The position numbers were made by a program, and so were the translations under genes. Below the pieces are notes generated by a model. The model was not told the DNA's origin. It saw nothing but the letters and a program-made list of their open reading frames with translations, and did not search any database. From assembly GCA_040954595.2 (NCBI GenBank), contig CM082578.2, forward strand, positions 868,001 through 932,000: 64,000 bases of DNA, written 5' to 3'. Of the stretch, positions 12,967 to 25,844 are shown in pieces (within the stretch, counting starts at the first letter, position 1; each line of letters starts with the position of its first letter). This DNA comes from Balanoglossus misakiensis. Its lineage: Eukaryota > Hemichordata.

Positions 12967-13908
12967 TTTTTAGCTTATACAAATACTGGTGCAACTACAG
13001 AACAGTTGAAGAATTTCATCATTATATTTATGTTTTAATTACAAGTATATCAATTGTACCTTTTCCTTATATTAAAAGCATATTTTTATTATAATATTTA
13101 ACTGAGTTCTTTGTCTACTTTTTTAAACTGACAATTTGTCAGTCATTACCATAACCCTGGTGTGTATTTCACTGTGTCCAGAGATTCTTCTGTAGTTGTT
13201 ATAATAAGACATCAAACCAGGTCCAATAATCAATATTACTCAAGCTAAGCTAATTACCAGGTCCAGGTTCAAAAAAGAAATTTTTAGCTTATACAAATAC
13301 TGGTGCAACTACAGAACAGTTGAAGAATTTCATCATTATATTTATGTTTTAATTACAAGTATATCAATTGTACCTTTTCCTTATATTAAAAGCATATTTT
13401 TATTATAATATTTAACTGAGTTCTTTGTCTACTTTTTTAAACTGACAATTTGTCAGTCATTACCATAACCCTGGTGTGTATTTCACTGTGTCCAGAGATT
13501 CTTCTGTAGTTGTTATAATAAGACATCAAACCAGGTCCAATAATCAATATTACTCAAGCTAAGCTAATTACCAGGTCCAGGTTCAAAAAAGAAATTTTTA
13601 GCTTATACAAATACTGGTGCAACTACAGAACAGTTGAAGAATTTCATCATTATATTTATGTTTTAATTACAAGTATATCAATTGTACCTTTTCCTTATAT
13701 TAAAAGCATATTTTTATTATAATATTTAACTGAGTTCTTTGTCTACTTTTTTAAACTGACAATTTGTCAGTCATTACCATAACCCTGGTGTGTATTTCAC
13801 TGTGTCCAGAGATTCTTCTGTAGTTGTTATAATAAGACATCAAACCAGGTCCAATAATCAATATTACTCAAGCTAAGCTAATTACCAGGTCCAGGTTCAA
13901 AAAAGAAA
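12967..13908. repeat. three tandem copies of a 314-bp unit
   Basis: The text tttttagcttatacaaatac begins at 12967, 13281 and 13595, an exact period of 314. The three units look identical apart from one or two edge bases. Copy B of the large duplication holds only one unit (about 22992-23306), so the expansion happened in copy A after duplication or was lost from B. Each unit contains the palindrome ACTGACAATTTGTCAGT. Confidence 0.95.
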
Positions 13909-13972
13909 TAAGAGAAAAACTTACAATTTCAACAGGATCATCTTGAACCACTGCTAAGTGGTAGTACTCGCA

Positions 13973-14417
13973 CAGGGGGCTGCAAACATGAAAGTTATAA
14001 ATGGCGGAGTTCCTGCATTTTCCCCCAATAAACATTAATTGATGAACAGTCTTTGTGCTTGTTTATTTTTCTGTGTTACCTCCACCTGTCTTAGCAGTTG
14101 CTAATCCAGAATACAAGCTATTGCATTTCCCATTAAGCACCTGCTAACGACTTAATCTGTGTGCCCCATCCACGGATTTAGTGGATTAAGTAAACATCGG
14201 TCAGTTCTCACTTGGTAAGAGAATACCCAGTACTCGCTGACCGATGTTTACTTTATTAACTTAATCCGTGGATGGGGCACACAGATTAAGTCGTTAGCAG
14301 GTGATTAATGGGAAATGGATAGCTTTTATTCTGGATTAGCAAATGATAAGACAGGTTGGGAAAACGCAGAATGGAACGTACTTCGCCATTTATAACTTTC
14401 ATGTTTGCAGCCCCCTG
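13973..14417. mobile_element. foldback element with very long inverted repeats (copy A)
   Basis: The ends are CAGGGGGCTGCAAACATGAA and its complement, and almost the whole 445 bp folds back. The inner arms carry 'cacctgctaacgacttaatc', 'gtgccccatccacgga' and 'gtaaacatcggtcag' in opposite orientation around about 14205. No ORF is present. If the terminus is taken as CACAGGGGG, the flanks read GTACTCG and GTACTAG, a possible one-mismatch 7-bp target duplication. The CAGGG start would fit a hAT-like MITE, but the class is not proven. Confidence 0.75.
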
Positions 14418-15049
14418 TGGTACTAGGTGTCGGAAATGGGTAAGCACACCCTTCCAGCATGCTACACCCGTTAAGACTGACCCAAAGAGACAGATTTAAG
14501 TTGAATTTGACTTAACTAACAAATTACTGTTGCAAGTCAAATCCATATTTTGACTTTATCTCTGACTGAGCGCAGCGAGTCTGGGGACACTCCACGTCTT
14601 CCTCTTCACAAGCAGCCCACTTCAAGTTTCAGCAACATCCATAATAGTCCTAAAGTTGAGGTGCCAGTTAAAATTAGGTTTTTGGACCAAACTGGAATAG
14701 CTGCCGAAGTTTGGTATTTCAAATGATTGTCAGGTCACCTGTTTATTATATGACTGTCAGGTTTCTAACAAAAGGGAGATGACATACAATCACAAGTGTA
14801 AATCCAATGTTGAACATTACTTAAAGGGACAAATTGTTCAAATCCTCTTTTGAGCTTATTTGGTCAATTTTGTTTGATATGAAATGTGCCTATTATGCTG
14901 TTTGACTTCTTTAAACATGCTTAAATACTGGCCAATAAATAACTCCACTATGTTTGAAATTAAACCAGATAGTACAATAATACATTCCAAATGTCATCTG
15001 TGATAACATCATGCTTTGGACGTTTTTACTTTATATATTACATAACATG

Positions 15050-15300
15050 TTACGAAGGGGGGAGATAGGTGAGAAAAGGAATGTGAGAAAGGAGAAGAAA
15101 AGCAAGAGGGCGGAAATGAGAATGTCAGGATGGAAAGGGAATGAGGGGAGGACTTTGACAGAAGGGGAGGGAAGAGACCGAATAAGTGAAGGTGAGAGAG
15201 GAAGTGGTTAGACAGGAAGAAAGGAAAATTAAAGCTCAATCACCACCACCACTACCACCACAATCATCATCATCACCATCATTGCCATCATCATTCTGGA
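15050..15300. repeat. purine-rich tract followed by CAC/CAT triplet repeats
   Basis: About 180 bases of almost pure G and A on the plus strand lead into (CAC)n and (CAT)n triplets, then a near-palindrome tggcccatgggcatcatgggcca. The counterpart in copy B is at about 26835-27120. Long ORFs on either strand here reflect low complexity, not coding. Confidence 0.7.
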
Positions 15301-17021
15301 GGCATCGTGGCCTGTATTGGCCCATGGGCATCATGGGCCAAAAAATGTGCATAAACCACACTTTTGTACGAACTCCTGTAACCGGTGACGCAAGTCGTGA
15401 GTGAATTTGTGGGCGTGTCGCGACCTTTTCTGTGAACGTGATGCAGAGTGATATATTGATGACCCCCAGCCACCCCACACCCTTTGGTAACACACTTCTT
15501 AAACTTTCTTTACATAGAATGGACTTCTCAAACCTTCCTTACCAAAGTTCTGATTAAAGACATCTATCTTCTAGGGTACTACCAACAGCGTTTCACGTGA
15601 CTGTAGACAAGCATCAAGTACCTGTACACAGACAAGGGCGTGCGCGCGTCCACAATAATTTAAAACGAATGTTTCCACCGCCGTGTGTTTTATGCACATA
15701 AACACTGAATCAGCTTTAATATTGTCCCATGATGCCCCGTGAGTTGTCAGGGTACCAAACTGACAATGCTGGAGAAAAAATGAAGTGTTGACATGCATGT
15801 TGTTGAGGGGTTTCACAATGCATGTTACGGACGCTGGTTTCTCTTAGGAATAGAGTAGAGGCGTAAGGATGGGTTGATCTTGTGATTAAGAATTTTGGCA
15901 AAGAAACAGAAATTGTGTCATTTAGTTTTGTATTAAACCCTATTCGCGTATTTTGTGTTAAAGCACTAAATACTGCAATAATGAGATACGGTAGTATTTA
16001 ACACATATCATATATGATATAATATAGCTTTATCAATACCAGTGAATTTTGTGACGTCATTGCTGTACATTTTTTTATCTTTTATTTAAAACGCACAATG
16101 TTACATCAACAAATCAAAAGAAGAAACGAACTGAAAACTCACATCATAGCTTCAAAATTTATTACACTTTCTGGATGGTTGCATGATTCCTAAGGCTTGT
16201 ATACCTTCAACCTCAATGTCACGCGGGAGGATTGGTGTTGGGAATGTAACGGGGAATTAAACTCTATCGATGGGGATAACTCGCTTGGCTAATACTGAGA
16301 GGTACCTATATGGAATCGTGCTGACGTCCAGATACATCGACACGAACACTGGGTATTTATGGTAGCAACTGAGGATATAAGAATTTAATGAAATAAACCT
16401 ACTCGACCACTTGCGTTCTGAGGACAAGAAGGACACAAATAGTCCGCCATCCAAAAGACCGTTCCAGCATTTTATTTTTACCTGCCAAAAGACGCGGAGA
16501 TATATTTTTAGATGAATGATCCATGCATACTCTGATTGCATAGTACTTGTCTTCCTTGTGTTCCTTAAAACAATAAATGTATTGTATTTTCTTTTCTTTT
16601 CATCAGGAATGCGATAACTTTCTTAACACTTCAAAAGTTTCTTTACTCTTCAATCACTTCTGTCTCAACTTTTAAGTTTAACTTTTACTTCCAAATCTCA
16701 GGTCACAGACTCTATAGACTGCTAAACAATTTTCTTCCTAGTGTTGTATGCGCCACTTGTGAATTTTTGCGAGTGAGATTCACGGGCGTTTGAGCACAAT
16801 TTATACAAAAGATGTTTATCGCCATTAGAAAAACGTTCGCGTAGAATCAATGGCGTCATGGTAAATTTTAGCTGCATGCTCCAATAGGGATGATAGGGAG
16901 ACTACTTGTTGTAGAGCACCTGAAAATGTACGTATTTCGTCACTTCCTTTTCGCGAAATTTAATTCTTAACGGCATCTTAGTTTTAAGATTTGTGATTCC
17001 GTTTTTCTTCAGTTGTACATT

Positions 17022-17335
17022 TGCATCACGGGATACTTCTTTGTAGACTATCGAACCTTGGCATCTCAGACACAGTACTAACATGGTTTACATCTTACCT
17101 TCAATATAGATATCAAACTGTAATCATCGAAAACACTGCAAGTTCACAGTCACCTCTCGTATACGGGGTGCCACTGCCCCTCTGTTGTTCACCATTTATA
17201 TAGCCCCACTTTATAGTAAACTGATTCGTCCCCACATCCTACAATTTCATCAGTACGCCGATGATAACCAGCGATACCTCGCCTTTTCCCATCAAGATTC
17301 AACCTCTGACGTTCCTGTCTTCTAAGAATTGTTGA
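17022..17335 (+). pseudogene. LINE reverse-transcriptase fragment (copy A)
   Basis: The frame reads ILLCRLSNLGISDTVLTWFT, then YLQYRYQTVI and, after a frameshift at the PQG region, LLFTIYIAPLY and QYADDNQRYL. This is the YADD palm core of a CR1/jockey-type RT. It is truncated on both sides, has a small deletion in the PQGSVLGP block, and stops about 20 bases before the LTR at 17357. It is non-functional. Confidence 0.8.
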
Positions 17336-17356
17336 ACTTTAATTCATGCAGTTTGT

Positions 17357-17896
17357 TGTTACGGCCGGTCGTCCTCCGGACGTTTACCTCATCGGCTTCT
17401 GCGGGGAATCAGCCACGTCCGAAAGCTGACGGCGTACATTCTCTCCATCTCCTTCTCCACCCAACATATTCATAAAGTCCGAGAGAGGTACCCGGCAGAT
17501 CATAAACCTTTCGTAGACAGAGACTTGCAAGAAGTTTTCCGAGTAACACAACGTTCTGGTTTATTACTGGTCACACGTAAGAATTACACGACTCGATCCA
17601 TGCTCGTTGACTCCCATCACGGATCTCCGGTGATAAACGTGTGATCTCAAATTTCACCACACGTTATTAATACGTTAGTCAAGTATTAAGTCATAAAAGG
17701 AACACGTCATCTTGATATTTCTTAAACATGAACTTAGCGCGTGATATCTCTATCTCGTTCTGACATGTATCAATTACACAATCTTGTTTACTCTGGGTCA
17801 AGTACCAATGTCAATACTGGACTAAAACCATATAAGTGAATGACTTTTTACGTAATCATAAACAAGATCTATGATCGTTAAAACTCAATCGTGACA
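17357..17896 (+). mobile_element. 5' LTR of a non-autonomous LTR element (copy A)
   Basis: A 540-bp block starting TGTTACGGCCGG and ending CGTGACA recurs at 29149-29688 and 34369-34908, each 540 bp long. TG...CA borders are typical of LTRs. In copy A only this 5' LTR survives, because the duplication joint at 22316/22317 cuts the element before its 3' LTR. Confidence 0.8.
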
Positions 17897-18745
17897 CTTC
17901 CCACTTTTCCAATAATCGAACTTCCACGTTCGATCAAAGAAAGAATGAAAACGAAAACCAGGTCTGCGCTATCGGTTTTAAAAACACTACGTCAAAATCA
18001 AACTCAATAATCCCCTTTAAAATATCACAGCCTGTTCAAACAAATTAAAGAAAATCGCATAAAACGTTTTCAATGTCAAAATTCAAAACGACTTCACTGT
18101 TCTGACTTCTCGTCAAAGAGTGTCTCTTTTCCAGTGCAAAATTCAACAGTCAATAACCGCGTAAAAAAATTAAGTCTATAGTTCTTTCGTACAAACATTC
18201 TCTTCACTGCTGTACTAACGGAGCAGGCACATTCCAAAGATGCTCTCGAACACAATAACGGTTCCGGATAATACCGCCAAGTACGGAGCATTTCAGAGTG
18301 GATCATAATGCAATACAAGCTCGTAATAAACAGTAAAAATGAATACACTTCATCATACTGTCACGTTCAAAAATAACCACGAAACGAATTCTTATGTGAA
18401 AGGATGCGTAAGACTACAATAAAATCAAGCTTAACTTCAACTACACTCTGGGACTTCTCTCTTGTCCCTCGTTTGAACTCACATGTCAACTCAAAGGGCC
18501 ATTTTCATACGCCAGACCGTCTCCCTTGCGGTCATTAAAACATCACGACTTCATCACCAGACCGTCTCTCTTGCGGTCATCACAAAAACTTCAACAACTC
18601 CTCAAAAACCTATTAAACTTCACTACACTTCACGGCATCACTTCAACAAAAGAATACACATTTACAATGTCGAAAACAATGCAAAAACTTGGTGGAAAAC
18701 AATATCAAATCAAAAGCGGTTAATAACGGTCAGTCAACTCACGTC

Positions 18746-21700
18746 TACTAACTCTTCTTATGTGAAAGGATGCGTAAGACTACAATAAAACTCAAAGAAC
18801 CACTCTTCAATGTAAGTCATCATACCCTTCCACCCTGTGATTTTGATGAACACTTCCCCCCCCCAGCTTTATAATTCATTTTGTGTTTCCCATCTAAATG
18901 TCAGATCATTACACAGAAACGTTGATGCCTTAAAATTACTATATGAAGATATTATAAAGTCCAAATTCGCTATCATTGGAATCTCTGAAGTATGGGACCC
19001 AAATAACTTAAGTATTTATAATATGCAAGATTACACATTGGAAGTGAAGTCTCGTGAAGTAGGAAGGGGCGGTGGGGTTGGGGCTTACATACATTCATCA
19101 GTAATCTACAAGCTGCTTCGAGCAAGTGTCAGTCACTCAGAATCACTCTGGATGGAGGTACAGGTTAAAAATACGAAGATAATTTATGGGAATAATCTAC
19201 AGAAAACCTAATACTGATATAACAGAATTTCAAATTAGTCTCATGCAAGTTTTAAACGAGCTCAGATGTGACAAAAATAATTGTATTTTAATGGGCGATT
19301 TTAATATTGATACTAACATAAGACTGACCAACCCCAATATAGATTCATATCTATCCTCCTTGGAATGTATAGGCTTAAGACAGCTGATATCTACCCCAAC
19401 CAGAGTGACTAGTTCATCTGAAATTTAATTGACCACATCTACACAAATATTAATCAACGTCCTATTCATGCTGGCACTATAATCACTGATATCTCAGACC
19501 ATTTCCCTGTGTATACTCTTTTAGAAAATATTCCTCTAAAATTGCCACAAAAAGAGAAAATTATTTTCAGAAATTTCAAAAACTATAGTCCCTCCCAATT
19601 TTACGAAGATCTTGAAAACACAACCTGGGATTCTGTGTACCATTGCTCTGATGCTAATGAGGCTTACAACAATTTTTATTCAGTCTTTAATGAAATTTGT
19701 GATAAACATGCACCTATTTCTACCAAATCCTATAGTACCAAAAAAATAAAAAAACCTTGGATCACCAAATCACTTAGAAAATCTATTAACACCAAACATA
19801 GGCTATATAACAAATTATATAAATCAAAATTTAATAATGCTGTTGCTGTTGATAATTATAAAAAAAATATCGAAATATTTTATCGGCTTTACTCAGGAAA
19901 GCCAAACCGATGTACTATAGCAATATTTTTATACAAAATGAAAATAACACTACTGCAATATGGAAAATAATTAGAGAGATACTTGGAAGCCAAGGTAATG
20001 CCAGTCAATCTCTGCCAGATAATCTGTGTGTTAAGTCTAATGGTAAGGTACGAACCGTAAATAAGAAAACTGACATTGTCAATGAGCTAAATAACTACTT
20101 TGTTGGTATTGGTCCAGACCTTGCTAGTAAAATAAAGTCTAACAATTGCAACTTTAATAATTATCTCAAGGCACCCATCTCAAACTCAATCTTTCTTGCC
20201 CCAACAACTCAGTTTGAAAAATTATTTGTAGCCTAGATCCTTATAAAGCTTGTGGCCAAGATCAAATTCCTGCTAGACTTCTTATAGATGGAGCTGCTGT
20301 AATATCTAAACCATTAGAATACATATTCAACCTCTCCTTTCATTCAGGAATATTTCCGAAAGCCCTAAAATCAGCAAAAGTTATACCAAGTTTCAAGAAA
20401 GGAACCACTGATGATCCAGAAAATTACAGACCAATATCAATTTTACCTCTTATAAGCAAAGTCTTAGAAAAAATAGTCAACTCCCGTCTTACCAACTTTG
20501 TAGAACAATTTGATATTCTATATGAACATCAGTATGCCTTTCGACAAAAATATAGTACCAAACTCTCTCTGATCAATCTTGTCAATTATCTCATTAAGCA
20601 ACTTAATGCTGGCAGAATTACACTTGGCATTTTCCTTGACTTTTCAAAAGCCTTTGATACCATTGATCATACAATATTACTATCTAAACTCTCTCACTAT
20701 GGTATACGTGGACGTCCTCTACAATGGTTTACAGATTATTTAAAAGATAGATGTCAACATGTTTGTGCTGATCAGATGGCCATATCTCATCTAGCCATAA
20801 TATTACATGTGGAGTTCCACAGGGATCTGTCCTTGGACCTACTCTATTTTTATTATTTATTAATGATATAGCCCTTTCAACATCCTTCTTCAACTTTCGG
20901 CTGTTTGCTGATGATACAAATCTGTTCCATACCTTCCCTGCAAACAAAAGTGATATCAATCTGAACCATGTTGACAGCCAGTTACAGCTGGTGCTAGATT
21001 GGTGCAATGCCAACAAACTCACTATAAATCACCTAAAAACAAATTACAGTATTTTCAGAAACCAAAGACGAAACTTTTCCCATGTTGGTTCTCTCCACAT
21101 AAATAATATGGTCATAAATGAGGTAGAAGCTGCATCATTTGTTGGCATTCTCATTGACAGGCATCTTACCTGGTCAAAACATATCCAGATGCTAAACACA
21201 ATCATCAGAAAGAAAGTTGGCATTCTCTTTAAACTCAGACATTTTGTACCTACCCATAATACTTACCTTACTCTACAAATCACTTATCCAACCACATATA
21301 ACATACGGCCTCGAAGTATGGGGGTCAACATATCCTTCATATCTCAACCGTATTAAGTTATTACAAAAAATGGCAGTAAGAGCAATAACCTTCAGTGATT
21401 TCACAGCTCATTCAACTCCTTTATTCCATAAATTGAAAATCCTTGATATTTTCAAATTACATAAGCTCCAGGTATGCTTCTTCAGGTATGATCTTGTAAA
21501 CAATAATCTTCCACAAAGGCTGACAACCTACTGTCAATTACCTCTCCATGATTACAGTACACGCCACAAAAACCAAGGTAATCTCCATATTCCAAGTGTA
21601 AATACAACAATGGGCAAATTTGCAATATCTTATAATGGCCCTCTCTTATGGAATTCATTACCAGAACAAATAAAAAACAAAAAATCCCAACAAACTTTCC

Positions 21701-22067
21701 GGTACTCGCTCAAACAGATGTATTTAGAAAATTAACTATAAATATATATATATTTATATATAGTAGTTCAATTTATACATTCAATGTATTTATTTCATTC
21801 AAGTTTAGCTACTGTCTATGTACATAATTGCCTTTACAGTGTACATGCCTAATATTGCTTCTCTCTAAGAAATACACTGCCCTCAAAATGAAATGTAACT
21901 AATTTTTATACCGCAATGTACAGAGGAATGGGAACAGACTTGACTAGCACCTGCTATTTTCTGTTCCCAATTACCCTTTCATTCAACCTGTCTCACTCGT
22001 GAGTTATGTAAATACTTTTAAACTTTTCAACAAGGGTAATAAATTGAATTGAAATTGAATTGCATTG
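18746..22067 (+). mobile_element. LINE with APE endonuclease and RT, degenerate (copy A)
   Basis: Conserved blocks in order are HLNVRSLHRNVDAL, FAIIGISEVWDP, RGGGVGAYI, GDFNIDT (endonuclease), then LDFSKAFDTIDHTILLSKL, GVPQG-like text after a frameshift, and FRLFADDTNLFHTF (RT palm). This is a CR1/jockey-group non-LTR retrotransposon. The 3' end is an (AATTG)-type tail near 22040-22065. AACTCACGTC at 18736-18745 and again at 22068-22077 is a possible target duplication. Several frameshifts, for example at about 19425, 19870 and 20215, break the frame, so this copy is dead. Confidence 0.85.
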
Positions 22068-23437
22068 AACTCACGTCATCAGAGTAGACAAAGACAATAC
22101 GATCACGCAATATTTCAATGATCAAATCTCCCAAACTATAGATTAAAAAGGCTGATTATTCAGTTGAATGTCATTCTATCTCAGTTCTTTTGCGATAGCA
22201 GACGATTCAAGAGTCTTCCCTTCTTCATTCCACGAGACCTCTTTTCTTCGTCGCCAGAACTGCTTCAACTACATGCTTCTGGATACGACGCCCCTCTGAT
22301 CAAACAACAGATCCATCCTGAAATAGTGCTTCAAATCTTGATATTTTTCTTTAATTTGACTTCAACCGTCACCATTCTCCAAGACTGTAAAAGAAGGGAG
22401 ATGATGATGAACTACTATTATTTTTTTTTGCCCCTTGTACTGTCTTTACAACTGGTCGTATAAATCTGATATTTGTTTGGCATGCGAATTTTGGAATATG
22501 GATGTGTATGATCACAATTATAAGATCCTCAAAATAAAAGATCCCATCATTTCATTTGGTTAATTACCAGTTCATAGGTGAATGAAAATATTGTTACTCA
22601 CTTTGAGACCTGACATGTATATATAATAATTCAAAGTATTTATTCGCATATTTTTATATTATTCATGGTGTTATAGATCAATGGAAATTTTTCAAATTAA
22701 ATTCATGTATATAAAATGTAGCAATGTAATGTCATATGTGAAACCCTTAATCTTGATATTGTAATTCATTGTAGAATATGATTATATTGTGTTATTTACT
22801 CAACTTGTGCATGTATGTTTAAGATTCATGCAAAATTACTTTTTTATACAAACTGTTCCTTTTTGTGTTGTTCGGAGGTGACAACTCATCAACAATGAAA
22901 TAAGTTTGGGAAATTTTTGAACAAAGTCATGAAGTGGAAGTACTATAAATAAGTTTAATATCTGATTTTGTTGTCCTGCCAGAAGTCAACATTTTTAGCT
23001 TACACAAATACTGGTGCAACTACAGAACAGTTGAAGAATTTCATCATTATATTTATGTTTTAATTACAAGTATATCAATTGTACCTTTTCCTTATATTAA
23101 AAGCATATTTTTATTATAATATTTAATTGAGTTCTTTGTCTACTTTTTTAAACTGACAATTTGTCAGTCATTACCATAACCCTGGAGTGTATTTCACTGT
23201 GTCCAGAGATTCTTCTGTAGTTGTTATAATAAGACATCAAACCAGGTCCAATAATCAATATTACTCAAGCTAAGCTAATTACCAGGTCCAGGGTCAGAAA
23301 AGAAATAAGTGAAAAACTTACAATTTCAACAGGATCTTCTTGAACCACTGCTAAGTGGTAGTACTCGCACAGGGGGCTGCAAACATGAAAGTTATAAATG
23401 GCGGAGTTCCTGCATTTTCCCCCAATAAACATTAATT

Positions 23438-25655
23438 ATAATATGCTTGGTGTTGGAGCCAGGGTTTATATTCTCAACAAGATGACCTGGCCCAACTTGG
23501 CCCTGAACGGAGAATAGCTAATAAACTTTGCATTTGATTGGCTGTGGGATGGTGGACTGCATTTGATTGGCTGTGGGATGGTGGAAATGTCGTCTGCTGC
23601 AATCAGCTCGTGCAAATTTTGGAAATATCAAGAAGAGCTCAAAATGCAGCCAGCCGCCATGTCTGAAAGGCTAGATTCTGACTTTGATTTGAATTTTAAC
23701 CTCGAACAACTTGACGAAATATCTGACGAAGAACTCCTACAAGCGGCGACGATACTCGAGAATCTACCGGGACCGTGCATTCCTCCAGCAGTAAATCATG
23801 CCTACCCGCAGACGCCGAGATTCCCCGAGTTGTCACACGAAAAGGTGGAACAGTCAGCGGCGAAAAAAAATGAGGCAAATACAAATGCATCGACCAAGTG
23901 GGGAGTTAAGTTACTGAAAAGTAAGTATTCAATAAAAAAAAATAGTAGTCGTATATTTTATCGTTCACGCCGAAATGGGCGCCGCCATTTTCATTGTTTG
24001 TAAACAATCGCGTTAGTCGTTTCACCTGTTGACCTTAAAATCACGCAGTTGTTGTTGTATTTACCGTCTCTATTTTAACCGTTGCAGCCTGGTGTATGGA
24101 GCGATCGATTTCCCCAGATTTTGAAATGCTGCCAGTAGAAGACCTGGCAAACTTACTGAGGCAGTTTTATGCCGAGGTGAGAACAAGAGAAGGAAACGAG
24201 TATAGCATCCGGAGCTATTCTGGGATCAGAGCTGCGATACACTGACATATCACCAACGTCCCATTCAACCGAGCTATCAATGTCTTGAGGGATCGGGAAT
24301 TTCTGGTGGCCAACAATGTATTTGTCGGGAAAATAAAGAGCCTAAAGCGAGATGGAAAGGACACCATCAATCACAAAACACCAATAAGCGAGGGCGATAT
24401 CCAGAAGATGTTTGCTAGCGGTACGCTATCCGACTCTGATCCACTGTCATTATTACGTATGGTATGGTTTTATGTAGAATTTTTCTTTTGTCGAAGGGGG
24501 CGGGAGGGTCTGCGAGATTTACATAAGGGGAGTTTCATTCTTAAGGTTGACGACCAAAGGAGGGAATACATTACATTGGCCTACTTGGAAGCCACTAAAA
24601 ACCACCCCGGGGATTTGAAAGATAATTTTGAAAGTGAGAAGCGGATGTATAAAACGGATTCTCCCCTCTGCCCAGTTACGGCCATTTTGAAATATATCGG
24701 TAAACTCCATCCCAACTGTAATGCGTTTTTCCAGCGTCCCATTCCCAATTTCTCCGGCAGTGAAAACACGTGGTATGTAAACAGCCCCCTTGGGCACAAT
24801 TCACTAGGGGAAATGATGAAGAAAATATCAAAAGCGGCAGAGTTGAGTGTAATATACACAAACCACTGTGTGCGAGCAACAACCATTAAGTCGCTGAACG
24901 ACGCTGGGGTCCCAACGAGAATAATCATGAATCTCAGCGGTCATCGCAACGAAGGAAGCATTCGTAGTTATTGTCGTGACAGTTCGAATGAACAGAAACG
25001 ACAGTGTAGTGACATTTTAATGTCATCGATTCACGATAAACATACCGGTAACATAACAGCTGATGGGACCCCAGCTCCGTCTGCTACGTCTTTGGCGGTT
25101 GCTTGCTCACCACAACGGTGTAAGAGAAATATACCCACATGCCAAACTCTCCCCTCAAATTCCATAACACCATCCAATATGTTCAATAACTGCAACTTCC
25201 AGGGCAATGTATATGTTTATACAAGTACCTATAATTCCTCCAAGCATAATTAAAGATGTACATTTCTAATGTTGATTGATCGGAAACGTAATACTCCCGT
25301 GGTGTTTCTGCTGACTACTTCGCAGACATGATGTAAACATATTCTTGCGCATTTTTTTAATAGTTCCACTTTATTAATGTATTTAAGACTAAGAGTAACA
25401 TTATTTAGGTGTTTTTTAATTCCCATTGAGCGTTTTTAAAATAAATGTTTTCAAAGTTTATGAAATATAGAAATGGGTCAGTGTACTTCATTGTTTGAGA
25501 CGAGTGCTAGTGTGCGCGAGATCGGAATGACATGCGTTGAAGGTGTGATGAGGCCCCTGAACCGGCATGACAATCCCCGTACATGATGGCTGTCCAACTT
25601 CGGAACCGGGCGAGATTTTCATTTTATCGACTTATATCAAACGAAATCATATTAT
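23438..25655 (+). mobile_element. Crypton-like DNA transposon
   Basis: Comparison with the empty site in copy A places the insertion after cattaatt. The element begins ATAATATG and ends CATATTAT (25648-25655), a perfect 8-base terminal inverted repeat. It is flanked by AATT on the left (23434-23437) and, once the later palindromic insert is discounted, AATT on the right. It encodes one tyrosine recombinase with a DUF3504-like domain. A four-base duplication agrees with what is known for Cryptons; the inverted ends are unusual for them. Confidence 0.75.
23578..25253 (+). pseudogene. Crypton-type tyrosine recombinase, broken by a nonsense codon
   Basis: Two exons: about 23578-23920 and 24088-25253, with a GTAAGT donor and a TTGCAG acceptor that keep the frame. 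The start among ATGs at 23578, 23587 and 23644 is uncertain. The N-terminus is acidic (LDEISDEELLQAA). The core begins at STKWGVKLL, as in DUF3504 proteins of the ZMYM/QRICH1/KCTD1 type. Recombinase residues visible are the Arg-rich FFCRRGREGL, then HCVRATTIKSL (HxxR), LSGHRNEGSIRSY (H/R...Y) near the end. A TGA at 24243-24245, where an Arg codon (CGA) is expected, interrupts the frame; a CpG-to-TpG change would explain it. This copy is probably inactive. Confidence 0.8.
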
Positions 25656-25658
25656 AAT

Positions 25659-25844
25659 GAGGTTATAAACGGTGCGCTCGGGTATTTGGTTGCGGATATA
25701 AGACCTCTCAGGTGAAAATTAGCATATTTGGGTGAAATAATCACCTCGCTGCGCTCGGTGATTATTTCCCGCCAAATATGCTAATTTTCACCTGAGAGGT
25801 CTTATATCCGCAACCAAATACCCTCGCTAGCCGTTTATAACCTC
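25659..25844. mobile_element. palindromic MITE nested at the right edge of the Crypton
   Basis: A 186-bp near-perfect palindrome starting GAGGTTATAAACGG and ending CCGTTTATAACCTC, with an inner loop around cctcgctgcgctcgg. TAAT occurs directly on both sides (25655-25658 and 25845-25848), a probable target duplication. It carries no ORF. It sits exactly at the Crypton end, splitting the Crypton's right target duplication. Confidence 0.8.

Larger units (their letters stand above)
12285..22316. repeat. large tandem segmental duplication, copy A
   Basis: The block starting at cctgaattagtgcttcaaa (12285) and ending at acagatccatc (22316) is followed at once by a second copy starting cctgaaatagtgcttcaaa. 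Co-linear matches include 12300-13950 with 22330-23437, 14039-18350 with 25850-30140, and 18350-22316 with 30543-34187. Differences are scattered single bases plus a few indels, so the duplication is fairly recent. The left end lies just past the receptor gene and the right end lies inside an LTR element. Confidence 0.9.

Noticed and set aside
15009-15493. Several overlapping ORFs on both strands (Ser/Pro/Phe-rich or Gly/Asp-rich)
   Set aside because: They read through purine-rich and CAC/CAT triplet DNA, recur in copy B with frameshifts, and have no domain.
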